A stretch of DNA of 64,000 nt. It comes from Sclerotiophoma versabilis. Lineage: Eukaryota > Ascomycota > Dothideomycetes > Pleosporales > Didymellaceae. Position numbers and translations under genes: made by a program. The stretch is from positions 1,240,001 through 1,304,000 of the forward strand of contig JAAROD010000015.1 of the NCBI GenBank assembly GCA_012274445.1, in the 5' to 3' direction. Below are positions 33,337 through 45,345 of this stretch, in pieces. Every line of letters starts with the position of its first letter. Position 1 is the stretch's first letter. The notes below the pieces were generated by a model that had not been told where the DNA came from, searched no databases, and saw only the letters and a list, made by a program, of their open reading frames with translations.

Positions 33337-36300
33337 CTACCTCGCGAACCTCGAACCAGCACCGGGCCTCTTCCCACTCTGCCTACGCATGCTTTCCAGC
33401 TTCTGCCTCAGCTGCTCATGGATCTTGCGGTTCTGCGCCCACCCCTCACTCAGCTTCTGCATCCTCAGCCCCGCGATTACAGCCAGTGCCGCCGACTTGA
33501 GCTTAGGACGGCGTTCGTGCACCGTGACATCAGGGGTGATGCCCATCTGTGAGATGAGGTTGAGATCCTCTTGGTTACTAGACTTGTGTTAGATTTCGCA
33601 AGAAAGGGAGAGTCAAGGGATCATACCATTCGTTGTAATTTTGGATCTGCATTAAGAAGAAGCGTTTCTGGTATCCGAGCGCTTCGCGGAATGATTCAGC
33701 TCGTGAGCAGCGTGCGCGCAGGAACTGGATTTGCTTCGCAAGGCCGTTGATCTCTTTGATGTGGCGCTTCTCGAGAGCCTGTGATTGCGCATCGAGTTCG
33801 TATGCCTCGTGTTGCGCCTTTTGCTGCACTGCCTTGGCAGAAGCCTGTAGCAGGCGAAGCTTAGACTCTTTTTCGCGTAGACGTGATTCTAAGTCACGGA
33901 GCTCGTGCTCCATAGCTGTCTTCTCTTCGCGCTGTGCAGCTTTGGTCTCATTCTGCACCTTGCGGTGTTGTGCATCCTTCTCGCGGAGTCGAGACTCGAG
34001 ATCGTGAAGCTTGTTCTCTAATGCTGCTTTCTCTTCACGTTTCAGAGCGCGCGACTCAGACTGGGATGAAGCGACCTGATTCTCCTTTTCACGCAGCATC
34101 GACTCCAGAACAGTGATCTTCTCTTCAAGTGAAGCCTTCTCCTCCAGAACCTCATCAGCGTCTTCCTGGAGCACCTCAAGCTCGTCTTCATACTCCTGCC
34201 TCTGGCGATTGGCGCTGTCTCTTAGCTCTTCGAGAGCTTGAAGTCGTTCCTCCGCCAGCTGTTGTATAGACTCAACTTGGCTCCTTTGCGCATTAATCTC
34301 CTCGCGCAGAGCCTCAAGCTCATCGTCGCGCTTACGAACAAGATCTTGCATAACATCAATCTGGGTGTCGGGCTCATCGGCGTGGTTCCGCATAGCGTCC
34401 AGCTCAGCATCACGCTCAGAGACGGTCTTGCGGACCATTTCCAGCTCACGCGTTCGGTCGCTAAGATCACTCCTAAGCTGCTTAAGCTCATCAAGTGCTG
34501 CCTCTTGCGCATCAATCTTCTTCTGGAAGGCGTTGACATCACGCTCGCGAGCCTGCAGCGTCGATTGGAGACTCAAAAGGTCGCGAGACAAAGCGTCCCT
34601 CTCACGTGTGACCTTCTGCAGTGCTTCAATCTGTGTGTCCGTGTTAGACATAGTCGAACGCAAGTTGCGCATCTCGCGCTCAATATCGTCGCGCTCCTGA
34701 CGCAGCGTGGCGACCAAGGCATCACGGTCGTTGTTCCCTCTGTTTAATCTGTCGACCTGCACGTCCTTGTCTGCCATCTTTGACGTAAGGTTGTCTCGCT
34801 CGCGCCGTAAGTCCGCAAGGTCGCGTGACAGAGTATCACGTTCTCGCATGGCTTTGTTAAGAGCATCAGCTTGCGCGCCCTTGCTTGTAAGTGTCGATCG
34901 AAGGCCCTGGATTTCCTGCGTAGCGTCGTCTCGCTCGCGGCGGAGTGTATATAGCTCCCCAAGATCACGGTCCTTCTGTGTGATAGTCTGTCGCAGCTGC
35001 TGTAGCTGTTGTTCGTATTCGGAAGCGTCGCGTTGGAGGCGAGCGATTTGCTGCATCGAGTCCTGGAACTGTCTACGGTAATCTTCAAGCTCGTCTGCCC
35101 TCGATTCAGCGGCATCAACTCTCGACTGAAGGAGCTCGATCTCGACGCCCTTTTCTCGTGTGAGATCGACCACTTTCTGCTGAGCATCATGCGCAGATTG
35201 TCGTGCAAGCTGGACCTGGTTGTCGCCCTTGGATTCGGCAAGTTGAACGCGCTCGTGTAGAGCATCAAGCTCCGCATCTTTCTCTGTCTGTATTGTATGC
35301 ATGCGTCGCTGTAGCTCTTTGATGTCCGCGTCCTTCTCGCGTTCAAGCGTTCGCAGGCGTTCTTCGGCAAGGGCGAGTTCATGGCGTTTCTGTGTTTCCG
35401 CTGCCTCGAGCTCGCGCTCTGCCTCGTCTAGTTGCTGCTCAAGCTCGTGGATCTCCTGATCATTGCCATTCGCGGCAGCATCGAGTCTGTCTTGCAGCCT
35501 CTCAATCTCTGCTTCCTTCGTGCGTTCGAGCGACCGTAACTGGTCTTCTAGATCCTCAATCTTTTCGTTCTGTTCCTCGATCTGCTCACTTTGTGCCTGT
35601 AGCTGTCGCTGCTGATCGGCTAGATCTATGTCTTTTGTTTGTGTGGCGGAGTGAAGTTGTGCTTCAAGCTCAATCACCCGATCCGCCTCCTTTTGCAGTC
35701 GACGGTTTTGCTCCTCCAGTCTAGCAATATGCTCGACCTGCTCTGAAAGACGGCGGTTCTCCTGCTCCAGCTCATCTACGCGGATTGCTCGTGGTCGCAG
35801 CTCGCGCTCGCTTCGTTCGAGATCTGCTATGCGATTGGCCTGTTCGCTGAGCTGTCGGTCCTTCTCTTCGATGTCGGCAGACGATGAGCCTTGCGCGACC
35901 TTCAACTTGGTTTCCAACTCTTCGATTTGATCTTCGTGTTCGTCGAGTAGCTGGTCCCGTCGCGAAACCTCAGCCTGAGCACTCTCCAATTCTGCGCTAA
36001 TCTTCTCAAGCTCGTCTTCTGCACTACGCGCCTCCTCCAGCTTGTCCTCCAGACGCTCAATCTCTGCAGCGCGCCCCTCGGCCAGCCTACGCAGCTCGTC
36101 CATCTCCTCGCGCATACCTGCGTCGGCGTGTCGCTTCTTGACTTTCTCGGCATAATCGCGCAGCTGCTGCTTGTAGCTCTCGAGTTCCTTCTCTGCAGCC
36201 TTCAAGTCTTTAGAATATTGTTTGATGTCGCGCGACATAGTGACCTTCTCCGACTTGAGGTTCACATTTTCCTCCATTGTCCTGATGTTGAACTCCGGCC

Positions 36301-36886
36301 CCATTTTCTTAAGGTTCTCCTCCAGGAAGTGAATCTTTAGCTTCAGACCGAAGTTCTCTTTGTCGATCTGCTCGAGACGCGCTTCCTGCTCACGCAGCGT
36401 GAGGACGTTGCCGTTGCCATTGCCCATGTCGAGTTCGCCCTCGGCGCGTCGTGGAAGGGCCATGGGCGTGCTCATCGCGCTAGAGCTAGGGTCGGGCAGC
36501 TGTGTACGGCCGTCGATGGAGTGGTCGAACGAGCTAGACTGCACGTCGAGAGCGCTGGCTTCGGGCAGCGGAGAGTCACTCACGCGAAAGCCGTTCTTCA
36601 AGGCAGCCGGTGTGGTCATCTTGCCGTTGAGCAGGCCGGTGACCTGGCGGGTGCGGTTGGCGGTTGCACTCTTCAGCATGGGCGTGAACTCGTTCCTCGC
36701 ATTGGGGTTGCGTAGGGCGGCGAGCGGGTTGCGGGGTGTTCGCGCACCGCTCATCTTCTTGAAGAGCTCGTCGCGACCGGCGGGCGCCTGGAACGACTCT
36801 TCTCTGCTGAATGAGAGTTCATGTTGAGTCAAGCGCGTCGCGTCGCCCACCTCTGTGCGCGGCGTCTCCGGGAGAAAATTCGCCAT
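33337..36886 (-). CDS. apsB: ApsB/Mto1-type microtubule-organising centre protein
   Basis: Two exons on the minus strand, 36886-33627 and 33577-33337, with a 49-bp intron, give 1166 residues. A disordered N-terminus is followed at about 165-230 by the centrosomin CM1 motif (ENFGLKLKIHFLEENLKKM), the element that binds and activates gamma-tubulin complexes. Residues 230-1040 are almost continuous coiled coil, dense in E, R, Q and L. The C-terminal region (QIQFLRARCSRAESFR, then QKRFFLMQIQNYNECNQEDL) matches the conserved targeting segment of fungal Mto1/ApsB proteins (PACT/MASC-like). These proteins recruit gamma-tubulin to spindle pole bodies and septal or cytoplasmic sites. The intron falls inside the conserved tail, and a second nearby AG makes the acceptor easy to mispredict. 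It diverges from the Ecd-like gene 275 bases away. Confidence 0.85.
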
Positions 36887-37161
36887 TATCGATGCCGTTT
36901 GCTAGAGTATGCGCATGAGTGAGGGAGGTTTCAGTCGTCGGCGTGCGCACACCTCAGTCAGCAGAGGAAGTGCATGTGTTGTTGATCGTGCCCAAGGTGG
37001 AGTATTGTTTGTTGTTTGGCCGCATGTGGCATAGGTCCTGCTGCCGCCCGAAGGAGGAAGGGCCGAAAAGATGGGCGTTCGTTTTCAGCCAGTCACGTCA
37101 CTAGTTCGCCGCTCCATCACAGCTTTTTGTAACCGCAAGTGTGCGATACTTACCACTCAAC

Positions 37162-39246
37162 ATGGACTCAGGTGATGGTCTGAAGTGGTTCGGTGAAGGC
37201 TTTGACGGCTTCCCGAAAAAGCTCCCGGAAGACGTCGTAGAATATATCATCTTCATCATCGACACTAGGCTGTCAGACATACAGACACGAGAGCGTTTAC
37301 AAGCCTTTCAGCGTGCGCTACAGGACTTGAAGAAGAAATTCCTGAAAGAGTATATCTGGCAGCGAGATGAAATCAAGCTCGACCTTGTGCGAGAACACGA
37401 CCGTTGGCTCCTGAAAGGGCAGACGAACCACGGCGACAGTGTCGCTGATGAATGGTTAATCGTATACTTGTTGCGCGAGCTGAGCAAAGAGTTCAAAGAT
37501 GCGTGGATACGTATATACGACACAGATGGCGAGTTCCTGCTCATCGAAGCTGCAAATGCGTTACCGAAGTGGCTCACACCGGAGGTTGCAGAGCACAGAG
37601 TCTGGATCAACACACATCGTCTGCTCATTGTACCACTAGGCAAAGAGGATCCAGCACCTTTGAAACTCGAAAAAGCACTCCAGATTTTGAAAGATACACC
37701 AGGACAACCACAACAGTATCCAAAAGTCGAGAAAGAGGCTTTCCACCGCCTCAACAACTATCCATCCGCTATCTCAGAAAATCAACACCATGCCACCCTT
37801 CCCCTTCCAAGGAAAGTGGCACACATCCTGCACACAAATCCTTCCTATATCTCCCCAGTAGTCGAAGCCTTCTACCTCCGCGACCCTATCTCGCTGCGCC
37901 TGCTGCAACCCGAGAAGTCCAAGACAGCACTCATTTTCCCGCCCGAAGACTTCGTATCTGTAAGCGTTCGTTTTACAAAAGTCCTATACGCGCAACTCCT
38001 GGGCCAGCACTGGAATCCACCATCCCAATACGAGGCCGCAGTTGAGTCACTAGTGAAATCTGGTCACCCACAAGAAAAGAGCGAAGTGGCCATCAAGCTC
38101 GCAGCAGGCATGCAAATGCTTGCTTCGCACTCACTTTTCGCCGACAAAAAAGCCGTCCGCGAAATCAGCCTTCTGTTAGAAGACCTACACAATGGCGATG
38201 ACGCACTACCCACCGACGCCGAGATTGCTGCATGGCCAAAACGCGAAGATGATGAGAGCTGGCTAGACATCGACTTCTCCGAATTCGAGAAGGAACTGCA
38301 AGGCAAAGGAGGTGAGAAAGGCTTTGGCGACAAGAATGCACAAGACAACCTAAGGAAAATGGTGGAAAGGTTCAACACGTTCCTTGCGGACGATGAGGCG
38401 GGTCACGAAGGTGCGATTGCGGGTGAGAGAGATCCGATGGACGAGGACAACGACTCCGATCCTGGACGTGGGTGGGACGATCCAGAGGACAGCGATGAAG
38501 ATGAAAAGGGGGACAACCCAACCGCATCGTCTTCGAACGCGAAGCCTGTGCCCAAAACAGAACACAAATCACAGCCTAGAGCTGCAAAAGTTGACGACGA
38601 AGAAGAAGAAGAAGACGAGTCCGACACCGGGTCCGACGACGATGCAGATGCAGACGCCGAGTATGCCGAGTACGAAAGGTACTTCGAAAAATACATGACG
38701 CTCCCTGCGCACGAAAAGGCAATGCTCACTGAAGACGCACGCGAGCTCGCGCGGGCTCAGGATGCCGAAAACGAAGAAGACGAAGAGATCAAAAAGCTGA
38801 CCGAAGCCATGGAGGCCGAGCTTTTCGGCCACGGTGCGCTGAACCTCAACCCACCTCAAGACACATCCGAAAAGAAGACACTGAAGAGTGCTGAGAAGAC
38901 AGACAAGGGCAAGGGCAAAGCTAAAGCCAAGGTTTCATTCGCCTCTCCTGATGAAGATGATGTCGAAGAGATCAATCGCGAAGACGGCAGTGCCTCGGAG
39001 GACGAGGAAGTCCTGGATGAAGACTACAACCTTGTGCAAAACATGCTCGCTGCGTTCAAGGGACAGGCTGGCGCCACAGGCCCGGCAGGAAACATGCTGA
39101 GAGCGATGGGTATTCAGCTGCCGCAGGACGCGGATGATGTGGTGCAAGCTTCGGGGAGTAAAGGCGAGAGCAAGAACAAGAGCAATGTTGGAGAGGGGAG
39201 AGCGAACGAGAATCCCATGAGGAAACAAGACTGGTACATGAAGTAA
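37162..39246 (+). CDS. Ecdysoneless/Sgt1 family protein
   Basis: Single exon of 694 residues from the ATG at 37162 (MDSGDGLKWFGEGFDGFP). The N-terminal two thirds match the SGT1/Ecd family: EYIIFIIDTRL, SVADEWLIVYLLREL, DGEFLLIEAANALPKWL and HRVWINTHRLLIVPL are conserved-type blocks. From about residue 420 the protein is strongly acidic and repetitive (EEEEEDESDTGSDDDADADAEY) and likely disordered, with KGKGKAKAK basic patches. Ecdysoneless proteins act in cell-cycle progression and splicing (they bind Prp8 in animals); the fission-yeast relative was found as a suppressor in gene regulation. Cellular role here is inferred. This family is distinct from the Hsp90 co-chaperone also called Sgt1. 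Confidence 0.82.
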   Translation: MDSGDGLKWFGEGFDGFPKKLPEDVVEYIIFIIDTRLSDIQTRERLQAFQRALQDLKKKFLKEYIWQRDEIKLDLVREHDRWLLKGQTNHGDSVADEWLIVYLLRELSKEFKDAWIRIYDTDGEFLLIEAANALPKWLTPEVAEHRVWINTHRLLIVPLGKEDPAPLKLEKALQILKDTPGQPQQYPKVEKEAFHRLNNYPSAISENQHHATLPLPRKVAHILHTNPSYISPVVEAFYLRDPISLRLLQPEKSKTALIFPPEDFVSVSVRFTKVLYAQLLGQHWNPPSQYEAAVESLVKSGHPQEKSEVAIKLAAGMQMLASHSLFADKKAVREISLLLEDLHNGDDALPTDAEIAAWPKREDDESWLDIDFSEFEKELQGKGGEKGFGDKNAQDNLRKMVERFNTFLADDEAGHEGAIAGERDPMDEDNDSDPGRGWDDPEDSDEDEKGDNPTASSSNAKPVPKTEHKSQPRAAKVDDEEEEEDESDTGSDDDADADAEYAEYERYFEKYMTLPAHEKAMLTEDARELARAQDAENEEDEEIKKLTEAMEAELFGHGALNLNPPQDTSEKKTLKSAEKTDKGKGKAKAKVSFASPDEDDVEEINREDGSASEDEEVLDEDYNLVQNMLAAFKGQAGATGPAGNMLRAMGIQLPQDADDVVQASGSKGESKNKSNVGEGRANENPMRKQDWYMK

Positions 39247-41458
39247 TCAAGCACGGAAACAGATCTGGCAATGATCACTTTCGGGTGCTGTGCACCAAGC
39301 TTGACTGTGCCTCATGAAGTCAGTGTATACGTCGCTGAGTTATTGTGTACTGAAGAGTATTGTGTTGGTTGCCATCTGTAGACGTCTCTCATGTTGCAGA
39401 AACGCTCAGACGCAGCTGTTGCCAATCCTACATCTCCGTTTTAAGTCTGGTGGCTTGTAAAGTAACTCTTGCTGTGTTACACAACGACTAAATTAACTTG
39501 AAGTCTCTGGACTACTCGTCAGCTTGGAAGGGGGTTTGAGTGTACGCTATCTGTCTCCTATATTGCAAGCGTTTCTCTGCTTCAGTCCGGCTTTTTCCGG
39601 TAACGTGAGAGGACACAAGGCGGAGTTGTGGAGAAGCAACGTCCTGGATGTCTGAAATTCCCACCGCGCCGCTGCGATTACGGTATGATGCACACAGACA
39701 TTCTTCACCGCTTGTTGCTGGTAGCCCAATCGAGGTTCCCTGATGTTGAAGGGAGGCTGGCATATTGGAAATGGGTTAGTGAATGTTTCCCTCCATTAAC
39801 CTCAACCACTCAAGTCGCGTCTTGGGTTTCGATCGTCTGATCGTCTGATCAATATCATCAGCACATTGTGCGATCTGTGATTCCCGGACACCGGCAATAT
39901 CAACTTGCGCATGCACCCTGGTCCAAAATGCTGTGGAGAGTGTCGGTCGGTTCTCCATAACTCCGAATGGACGAGCTCCCCAACTTGCAAATGTGCACGT
40001 TGAAAGCCTCAGAGGTGTCGTGGGTTCTCGACTCCTTGTGTGGCACTTGGTCAGCGAGAATGTCAGCCTGGCGCACAGCTTGCAAGGTGGCTGAAAACCC
40101 GTTAACAGCACTGCAGGCAGACATCGAATTGACGTGGTTGGCAAACCTCACATCGGCCGATGTCAAACCAAAGCTGCAACGTCTGGCGCGCTAGGCGAAA
40201 GCTCGCATTCCAGCTTTGTTCTGTTTGGACAAAGGCAATGAGTCAAATGTCAGAAGCTGCAAGGTGATCGGAAATATTTCGTTGTGCCTCGTACGACGAC
40301 GAGCCTTGCCGATGACCAGGGCTGGATTGCTGTGTCAAACTCTACAAAGATAGGACAACAGAAAAACATTGTTGAATGTTGCCGGCGCTTCCACCATCTA
40401 CTCTTTGATGTTTTGGAACAACAGCGATGAGCTCATACATATATTCTGTCTGGCGTCAGTATCACTTCTGGTCATGATCTTGACAGGCCGGATGTGGGCG
40501 GAAAGCAGCCACGCGCCTTACAGCCTGCATGGCGTGCATGGATCATGTGCTCTCGCGTAGCGACTCCCGCTCGGGAGCTTACACAAGCCCAAGGCGCTAA
40601 CAAATGCTTAGCAGCATTGAGGTATGGCGCAGGTAACATCAATTGCCAATCACAGTGAAAGGAATTCTGCGGAACCCGGATTGGTGTGCATGCTCGGACG
40701 AAGCGTGGAGTTTCTACAAAACTTGTGCAAAAGAAGTGGGAATGTTCTCAGTCTGGACCGAGACTGTGACGTGTGAAAGGAACAGAGTGGTGCGGCAGAT
40801 CTGCCCAAGACATAGCATGTGTTAGTATGAAAGCTGAGGCAGGGTGGCCCTCGATAATTCTCGCGCCGAGACGGATACAAGAGCTCACCGAGCCCGAAGG
40901 CAACTGTGGCTGTCCTTCGTGTCTGTGTCAGTTGCACATGCATGGTGTAAGACAGCTACGGTAAAGCGCTGCAGGGCTGTATTGCCTCCGCATCGCACTA
41001 TTCGTGTGGAATGGGTTGGCAAGGAGGGATCAGCACTGAGGTTCTGCATAAATTCGATCAGTGCGAACTTCACCGGTAGATCCGTCAAACGTCTATGCAA
41101 AGTAGTGTGGCTGATCAAGGTGCCCCACTTGCCTAGTTCGCGGCTCTGCGTCACAACCGATTCGAAGAAGCAGCGATCGAAGCTCACGTCGCGCTGACAA
41201 AGTTCTCTCGCGATGCCGATTGCTTCATGATTCCACGTGCTTCCGCAAGTTCCGGTGCAGCCACACGATGACAACGGCCCTGACGGCCTTCTCTGAGGCC
41301 GATTCATGTACAGCATCCTAATACGTCTTTCTTGGTCATCTGCACAAAGCTCGGAGCTCGTACCTTATAGCTGCGCTCTACTCGCTCTGACAGCTTATCT
41401 TGAACTTCGCGCAGCTTCTTCTTACCTAGAGGATCATCCTTCTGTCACGCCTACCTGT
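39247..41458. other. 2.2-kb gene-poor region with possible coding remnants
   Basis: No complete gene is visible. On the minus strand between about 39776 and 40166, two overlapping frames give peptide-like stretches (for example FSATLQAVRQADILADQV and CADDIDQTIRRSKPKTRLEW), which could be a decayed or unrecognised small gene. The rest, including 40369-41300, has only short frames. The right end is the YTP1-like promoter. Confidence 0.4.
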
Positions 41459-43330
41459 ATGGCTCGCGGAACCCTAACATTAGCCACTGCAGCTTTGCTG
41501 CTACAGCTCCTTCCTTTGGTGACTGCCCACGGCGAAGAGCATGGCCAAGCCATGGATATGAGCGCGCATGATGCGCCAGCGTCGCAACCTCAAGGCGAAG
41601 GGCATCAGAGCTACTGGAGTCTTTCCGAGTACGCAGCAATGATGTACTGGCACGTTGCGCTGGAAATCCTAGCGTGGGTGGTCATCCTACCAGTCGGTAA
41701 GATATTACTGGTCCGGAATTGATGTCCATAACTCCACACTAACGCGACCCAGCTGTCATGCTGAGCATTGCTCGTTCGCGATATGTTCTTCCCTCACAGT
41801 TCGCGTTCCTCGTCGTTAATGCGTTGGCGCTCCTGATTGGTGTCGTTTACAACCGCAAGACTCCAGAATTGTACGAGAACAATGCGCACAGCAAGACTGG
41901 TTGGATTGTTAGCTGGATCGCGTCTGTCTGGGTCTTTATGGCTTTGATCCAGACGTACATGGATCACAGCCAGGCGCAATCCTTCGACGATGAGACCACG
42001 CAGCCGCTCAACGCAGCGAACATGGCTGAGTACCAGCGCATTAAAGAAGAGGATCTTGAGAGTCCCTACAGGTATTCCAACGACTCTGGCCAAGGCACTG
42101 AACGCAATTCGACGTCGTTGTATGGTCACTCCCGATCACCTAGCGTGGAGTCGGAGGACCAGCAGTTCCGTGGGCCAATGCAGAGAAACGTTCATGATGA
42201 GCTCGACGACCTGGAGGACGTGACTCTTGAAAAGGCAAAGCCGGAGTCGCGGTTTGATAACTTCTTCTCCCGCAACGTTACTCGCTTCGTAGTAGGCAGG
42301 ACCGCAAAGGTTATTCGCTTGTTCCATGTGGTCTTCGAACGCACAATCATCATTCAGGGACTTGTCGCTATCCTTACAGGTACGGTCGTATACGGCGGCA
42401 TCGCTCAAGGAGGTGCTGTATTTAACGTCTTGGCCCACTACATCAAGGGTGGTATCTTCTTCGTTTACGGCTTCCTCACCCTCGGCCGCTGGATGGGCGC
42501 ATTTGCTGATCTGGGTTGGGCGTGGAACATGAAGCCCTCAAGGGATGTCGTTGGACGCCGCAAGGCCAGCCAGCCTTCTGCCGAGTTCACTGAGTCGTTT
42601 GTTATCTGGTTGTACGGTTGTACGAACGTATTCCTTGAGCATCTCGCAGCCTGGGGTGGTGCATGGACAGCGCAGGACTTGGAGCATGTTTCGATATCGG
42701 TGTTGTTCTTCGGTGGCGGTCTGGTAAGCACCCCTCACTCCTTCACCGACTAGCGTGCATACTGACGCACCTTCCCAGCTGGGCATGATCATCGAATCGA
42801 CCAATATGCGCGAACTCCTCAACAGCGCTGTTGTCACCTCCTCGCACGCTCACGACGATTCTTGGCAGCAGCCCCGCCAGTACAACTTCTCCATGAACCC
42901 CATGCCTGCGCTCATCATCCTGCTCCTCGGCAAGATGATGAGCTCGCACCACCAGGCTTCCATGTTATCGACCATGATCCACAGCCAGTGGGGCAGCATG
43001 TTCATGGGTTTTGCGCTGGCTCGCTGTCTGACATACATCATTGTGTACATTGCGCCGCCGACTTCGTACCTACCGTCTCGCCCACCGACCGAGATTATCA
43101 CCTCTTTCTGCCTGGTCGCTGGTGGCATCACCTTCATGGTCAGCAACAAGGACACTGTTGCGGCGCTGGAGGCGTATGGTCTTGATGCCATGTTCACATT
43201 CACCGTGACTATGGGCCTGACGGCGCTCCTGCTGGCTTGGACCACGGTCGTGATTGCGATCAAGGGCTGGGCTCTACGTGTTGAGGGCAGAAGCCAGTAC
43301 GCCAAGAGCCGCGCTGGTGCGCTGGCCTAG
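41459..43330 (+). CDS. Ytp1-like multi-pass membrane protein
   Basis: Three exons, 41459-41696, 41753-42723 and 42779-43330, give 586 residues. A signal peptide (about 1-22) is followed by a His/Asp-rich segment (GEEHGQAMDMSAHD) and then many membrane spans interrupted by a polar loop (about 140-230) with phosphorylatable Ser/Thr. The layout and blocks such as YWHVALEILAWVV, GGIFFVYGFLTLGRWMGAFADLGWAWN and ESFVIWLYGCTNVFLEH match the fungal Ytp1 family (DUF2427 plus Ytp1-like C-terminal domain). The C-terminal domain has a His-containing MMSSHHQASMLSTMIH stretch. Ytp1 is a plasma-membrane or endomembrane protein of uncertain function, sometimes compared with cytochrome b561-like or metal-handling proteins. 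Both introns are about 55 bp. Confidence 0.82.
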
Positions 43331-43688
43331 ATTTGCACTTGCGATAGCCTGGTGACTTGATATGTCGCCCTTCCTGTTCCATTTCTCTTACGACTTTGCG
43401 TCTTTTGACGATACCGTTGCACTATACCCCTCGCGTGGAGTTAGCTACAGCCTGGCCTGCTGCATTTACATATCTGGTCTTGCACGTACGAGCTGGTAAT
43501 GGTAATGATGATTACGACGATAGCTACGATTTGGAGGTTTGGGGTGTTTGGACCCTTTGCAGTTGGATAGCAGTAATGAACCCGTGGTATATTGCTCATG
43601 CTCGCATTTGCATGTTTCAGTACATGCATTGAGCTCAGTCTCCTCAGTCTCCTCAGTCTTCCTGCCGTCCAGCCTCTTCCTCGGCAAA
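43331..43688. other. YTP1-DAM1 convergent spacer
   Basis: About 360 bases between the stops of two convergent genes; nothing is recognised beyond likely 3' untranslated sequence. Confidence 0.5.
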
Positions 43689-44500
43689 CTATACACCTCT
43701 TCCTCTCCCTCTTGTGGACCCTCTCGCAATGCCGCTCCCTCTCGTACCCCTGGTCGCACCGCCGCGGGTGGGTATCCCTCCTCTCCCTCGTGCCGTCGGT
43801 ATGCCCCGTCCCCTGCCAGCAGCGGCGGGAGTCTTCTTTGGTGTCGGTGCCGGGCTCGCAGCGTTTTTGAACTTGCTCGCCGCCTTGGAGCTCGGTGGAT
43901 TATCAACAAAAGACGTGTCGGTTGTGAGAAAGGTAGCGTCCGGGTCTTCGACGCCTGATGCGCGGCGGTTGGGCAGGCTGGCGGATGGGTTCAGGGAGGG
44001 GTGGTTCTGCGGGCGCTTGAAGGAGTCTGGAACGGGGGCCTGCAAAGACACATCAGCTTCATGGTCAGATGCAGCTTCGAACTCAGAGCTTCAAACTCAG
44101 ATGCAGCCTCAAACTGGACGCAGCCTCAAAGCAAACCCAAATTCAACAGCGCGGTGTACACGTCGGGGAGAAAACGCACCTCGGGGAAATCAACGCAAAA
44201 AGCGTTCATGTTCAGGCCATATAAGAAGCCGGCAAAGCTCTCGCTGAAACGCGCTAGGCTCTCGTGCATCAGCTGCAGCTGGACAAAGTTCTGCTCCAGG
44301 TCGGCCATGGCGTCGCTCAGCTCTGCGAAGCCATCCTGCAGGCCCTCGAGCGCGTTGGAGGAGGGTGCATTGAGAGAGCGCTGGGCGCTGTCGCGGAGTG
44401 AGCTGCGCGAGGACGGGCGCAGAGGCGTGGTTGGACGTGAGCGGGGGGAGCGCGAGCGCAAGCGTGGGGGGCGCGAGGAGGGCGGTGTTGTTGATGCCAT
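43689..44500 (-). CDS. DAM1: DASH complex subunit Dam1
   Basis: Two exons on the minus strand, 44500-44180 and 44039-43689, with a 140-bp intron, give 223 residues. A Ser/Arg/Pro-rich N-terminus precedes the conserved helical Dam1 domain (LEGLQDGFAELSDAMADLEQ, ESLARFSESFAGFLYGLNMN, then AFCVDFPE and APVPDSF after the intron). The C-terminus is an RG/RGG-rich tail (RGRGIPTARGRGG). Dam1 is part of the ten-subunit DASH ring that couples kinetochores to microtubule plus ends and is a target of Aurora B/Ipl1; the many RSxS-type sites in the N-terminus fit such control. The start at 44500 gives the family N-terminus; 38 further in-frame codons upstream look non-coding. It is divergent from the CRAL-TRIO gene. 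Confidence 0.87.
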
Positions 44501-45345
44501 TGTGCCGTGGTCGTGTAGGGGCGCTGGGCGGCGAGATGTTGGCGTGTTGGGCGGCGAGATGCAGGTGTCCCTCACACGCCGTTTGTGCTGGAGCCGTTGC
44601 GCGGGTGTTTCCACTGTTTCCGTGTTTGTGTTTGTGTTTGTGTTTGTGTTTTGGCGATCACCATCAAACCGCGGGGTTCACTGTTGGCCCGACCCTGCAT
44701 GGCGTTGTGGCTTCGAGGGGCTGCGCTAAGATCGCATCGCAGCATCATGACGCCGTGCCTGCCGAGTCCTGTGCTCCTGCTCGTCACTCCTTCCTCGAAC
44801 GTCGCGCAGTCGCACACGCCGTCAACAGACTCAGCGCCAGCACGTCGCCCAAGCGCGAGAACGGCCACTTTTGCCCGCACTGCTCGCACCCGTCTCTGCG
44901 GCGATCCGACATAGCCGGACTAAGCGTAGAATTACAGCATACGGTACATACGCCGTCTGACTTGCTCAGCCACCCCATATTCATGTCACTTCGCGCTCAC
45001 ACGCTGAAGAGACTATCCTACGTGTCACCTCCAACGTCGACGTATAAACATACCTTCGGACAGCTTGCCTTTTTTGGATCTCGAACCTGCGCTGTTTCGC
45101 TCCCCCGCGCTCGGACACACACTTTCCGCCAACGAAGAACCCCTCCGACCTACATAAAGCAAAGCGGCTCAGCGCTTCTCACTGCTTCAGTAGTACTTGG
45201 ACTTGCAATAAGCAGCGCTTTGCTTGTCTCTTTAATCACCCCTAATTCAGCCCCCAACACCGACGAACGCACCACTTCCAAACTCAACATCACAGACACG
45301 ACCGACTCCTCCAACATCACAGACACAACCTACTCATTCCTCAAC
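44501..45345. other. DAM1 / CRAL-TRIO divergent region
   Basis: This 845-base stretch is the shared upstream region. It contains a TGTTTG hexanucleotide repeat (about 44623-44651), and the frame of the CRAL-TRIO gene stays open through all of it, so part may be coding if an upstream start at 44983 is used. Confidence 0.5.
44623..44651 (+). repeat. TGTTTG hexanucleotide microsatellite
   Basis: About five copies of TGTTTG in the DAM1 promoter region. Simple repeat, function unknown. Confidence 0.75.

Noticed and set aside
36360..36827. Plus-strand frames opposite the ApsB-like gene
   Set aside because: Shadow of the long coiled-coil gene; the whole 33.6-36.9 kb plus strand is antisense to it.
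44126..44614. Longer N-terminus for Dam1 from 44614
   Set aside because: The extra 38 residues are basic, unlike the family N-terminus, and the Met at 44500 fits better.
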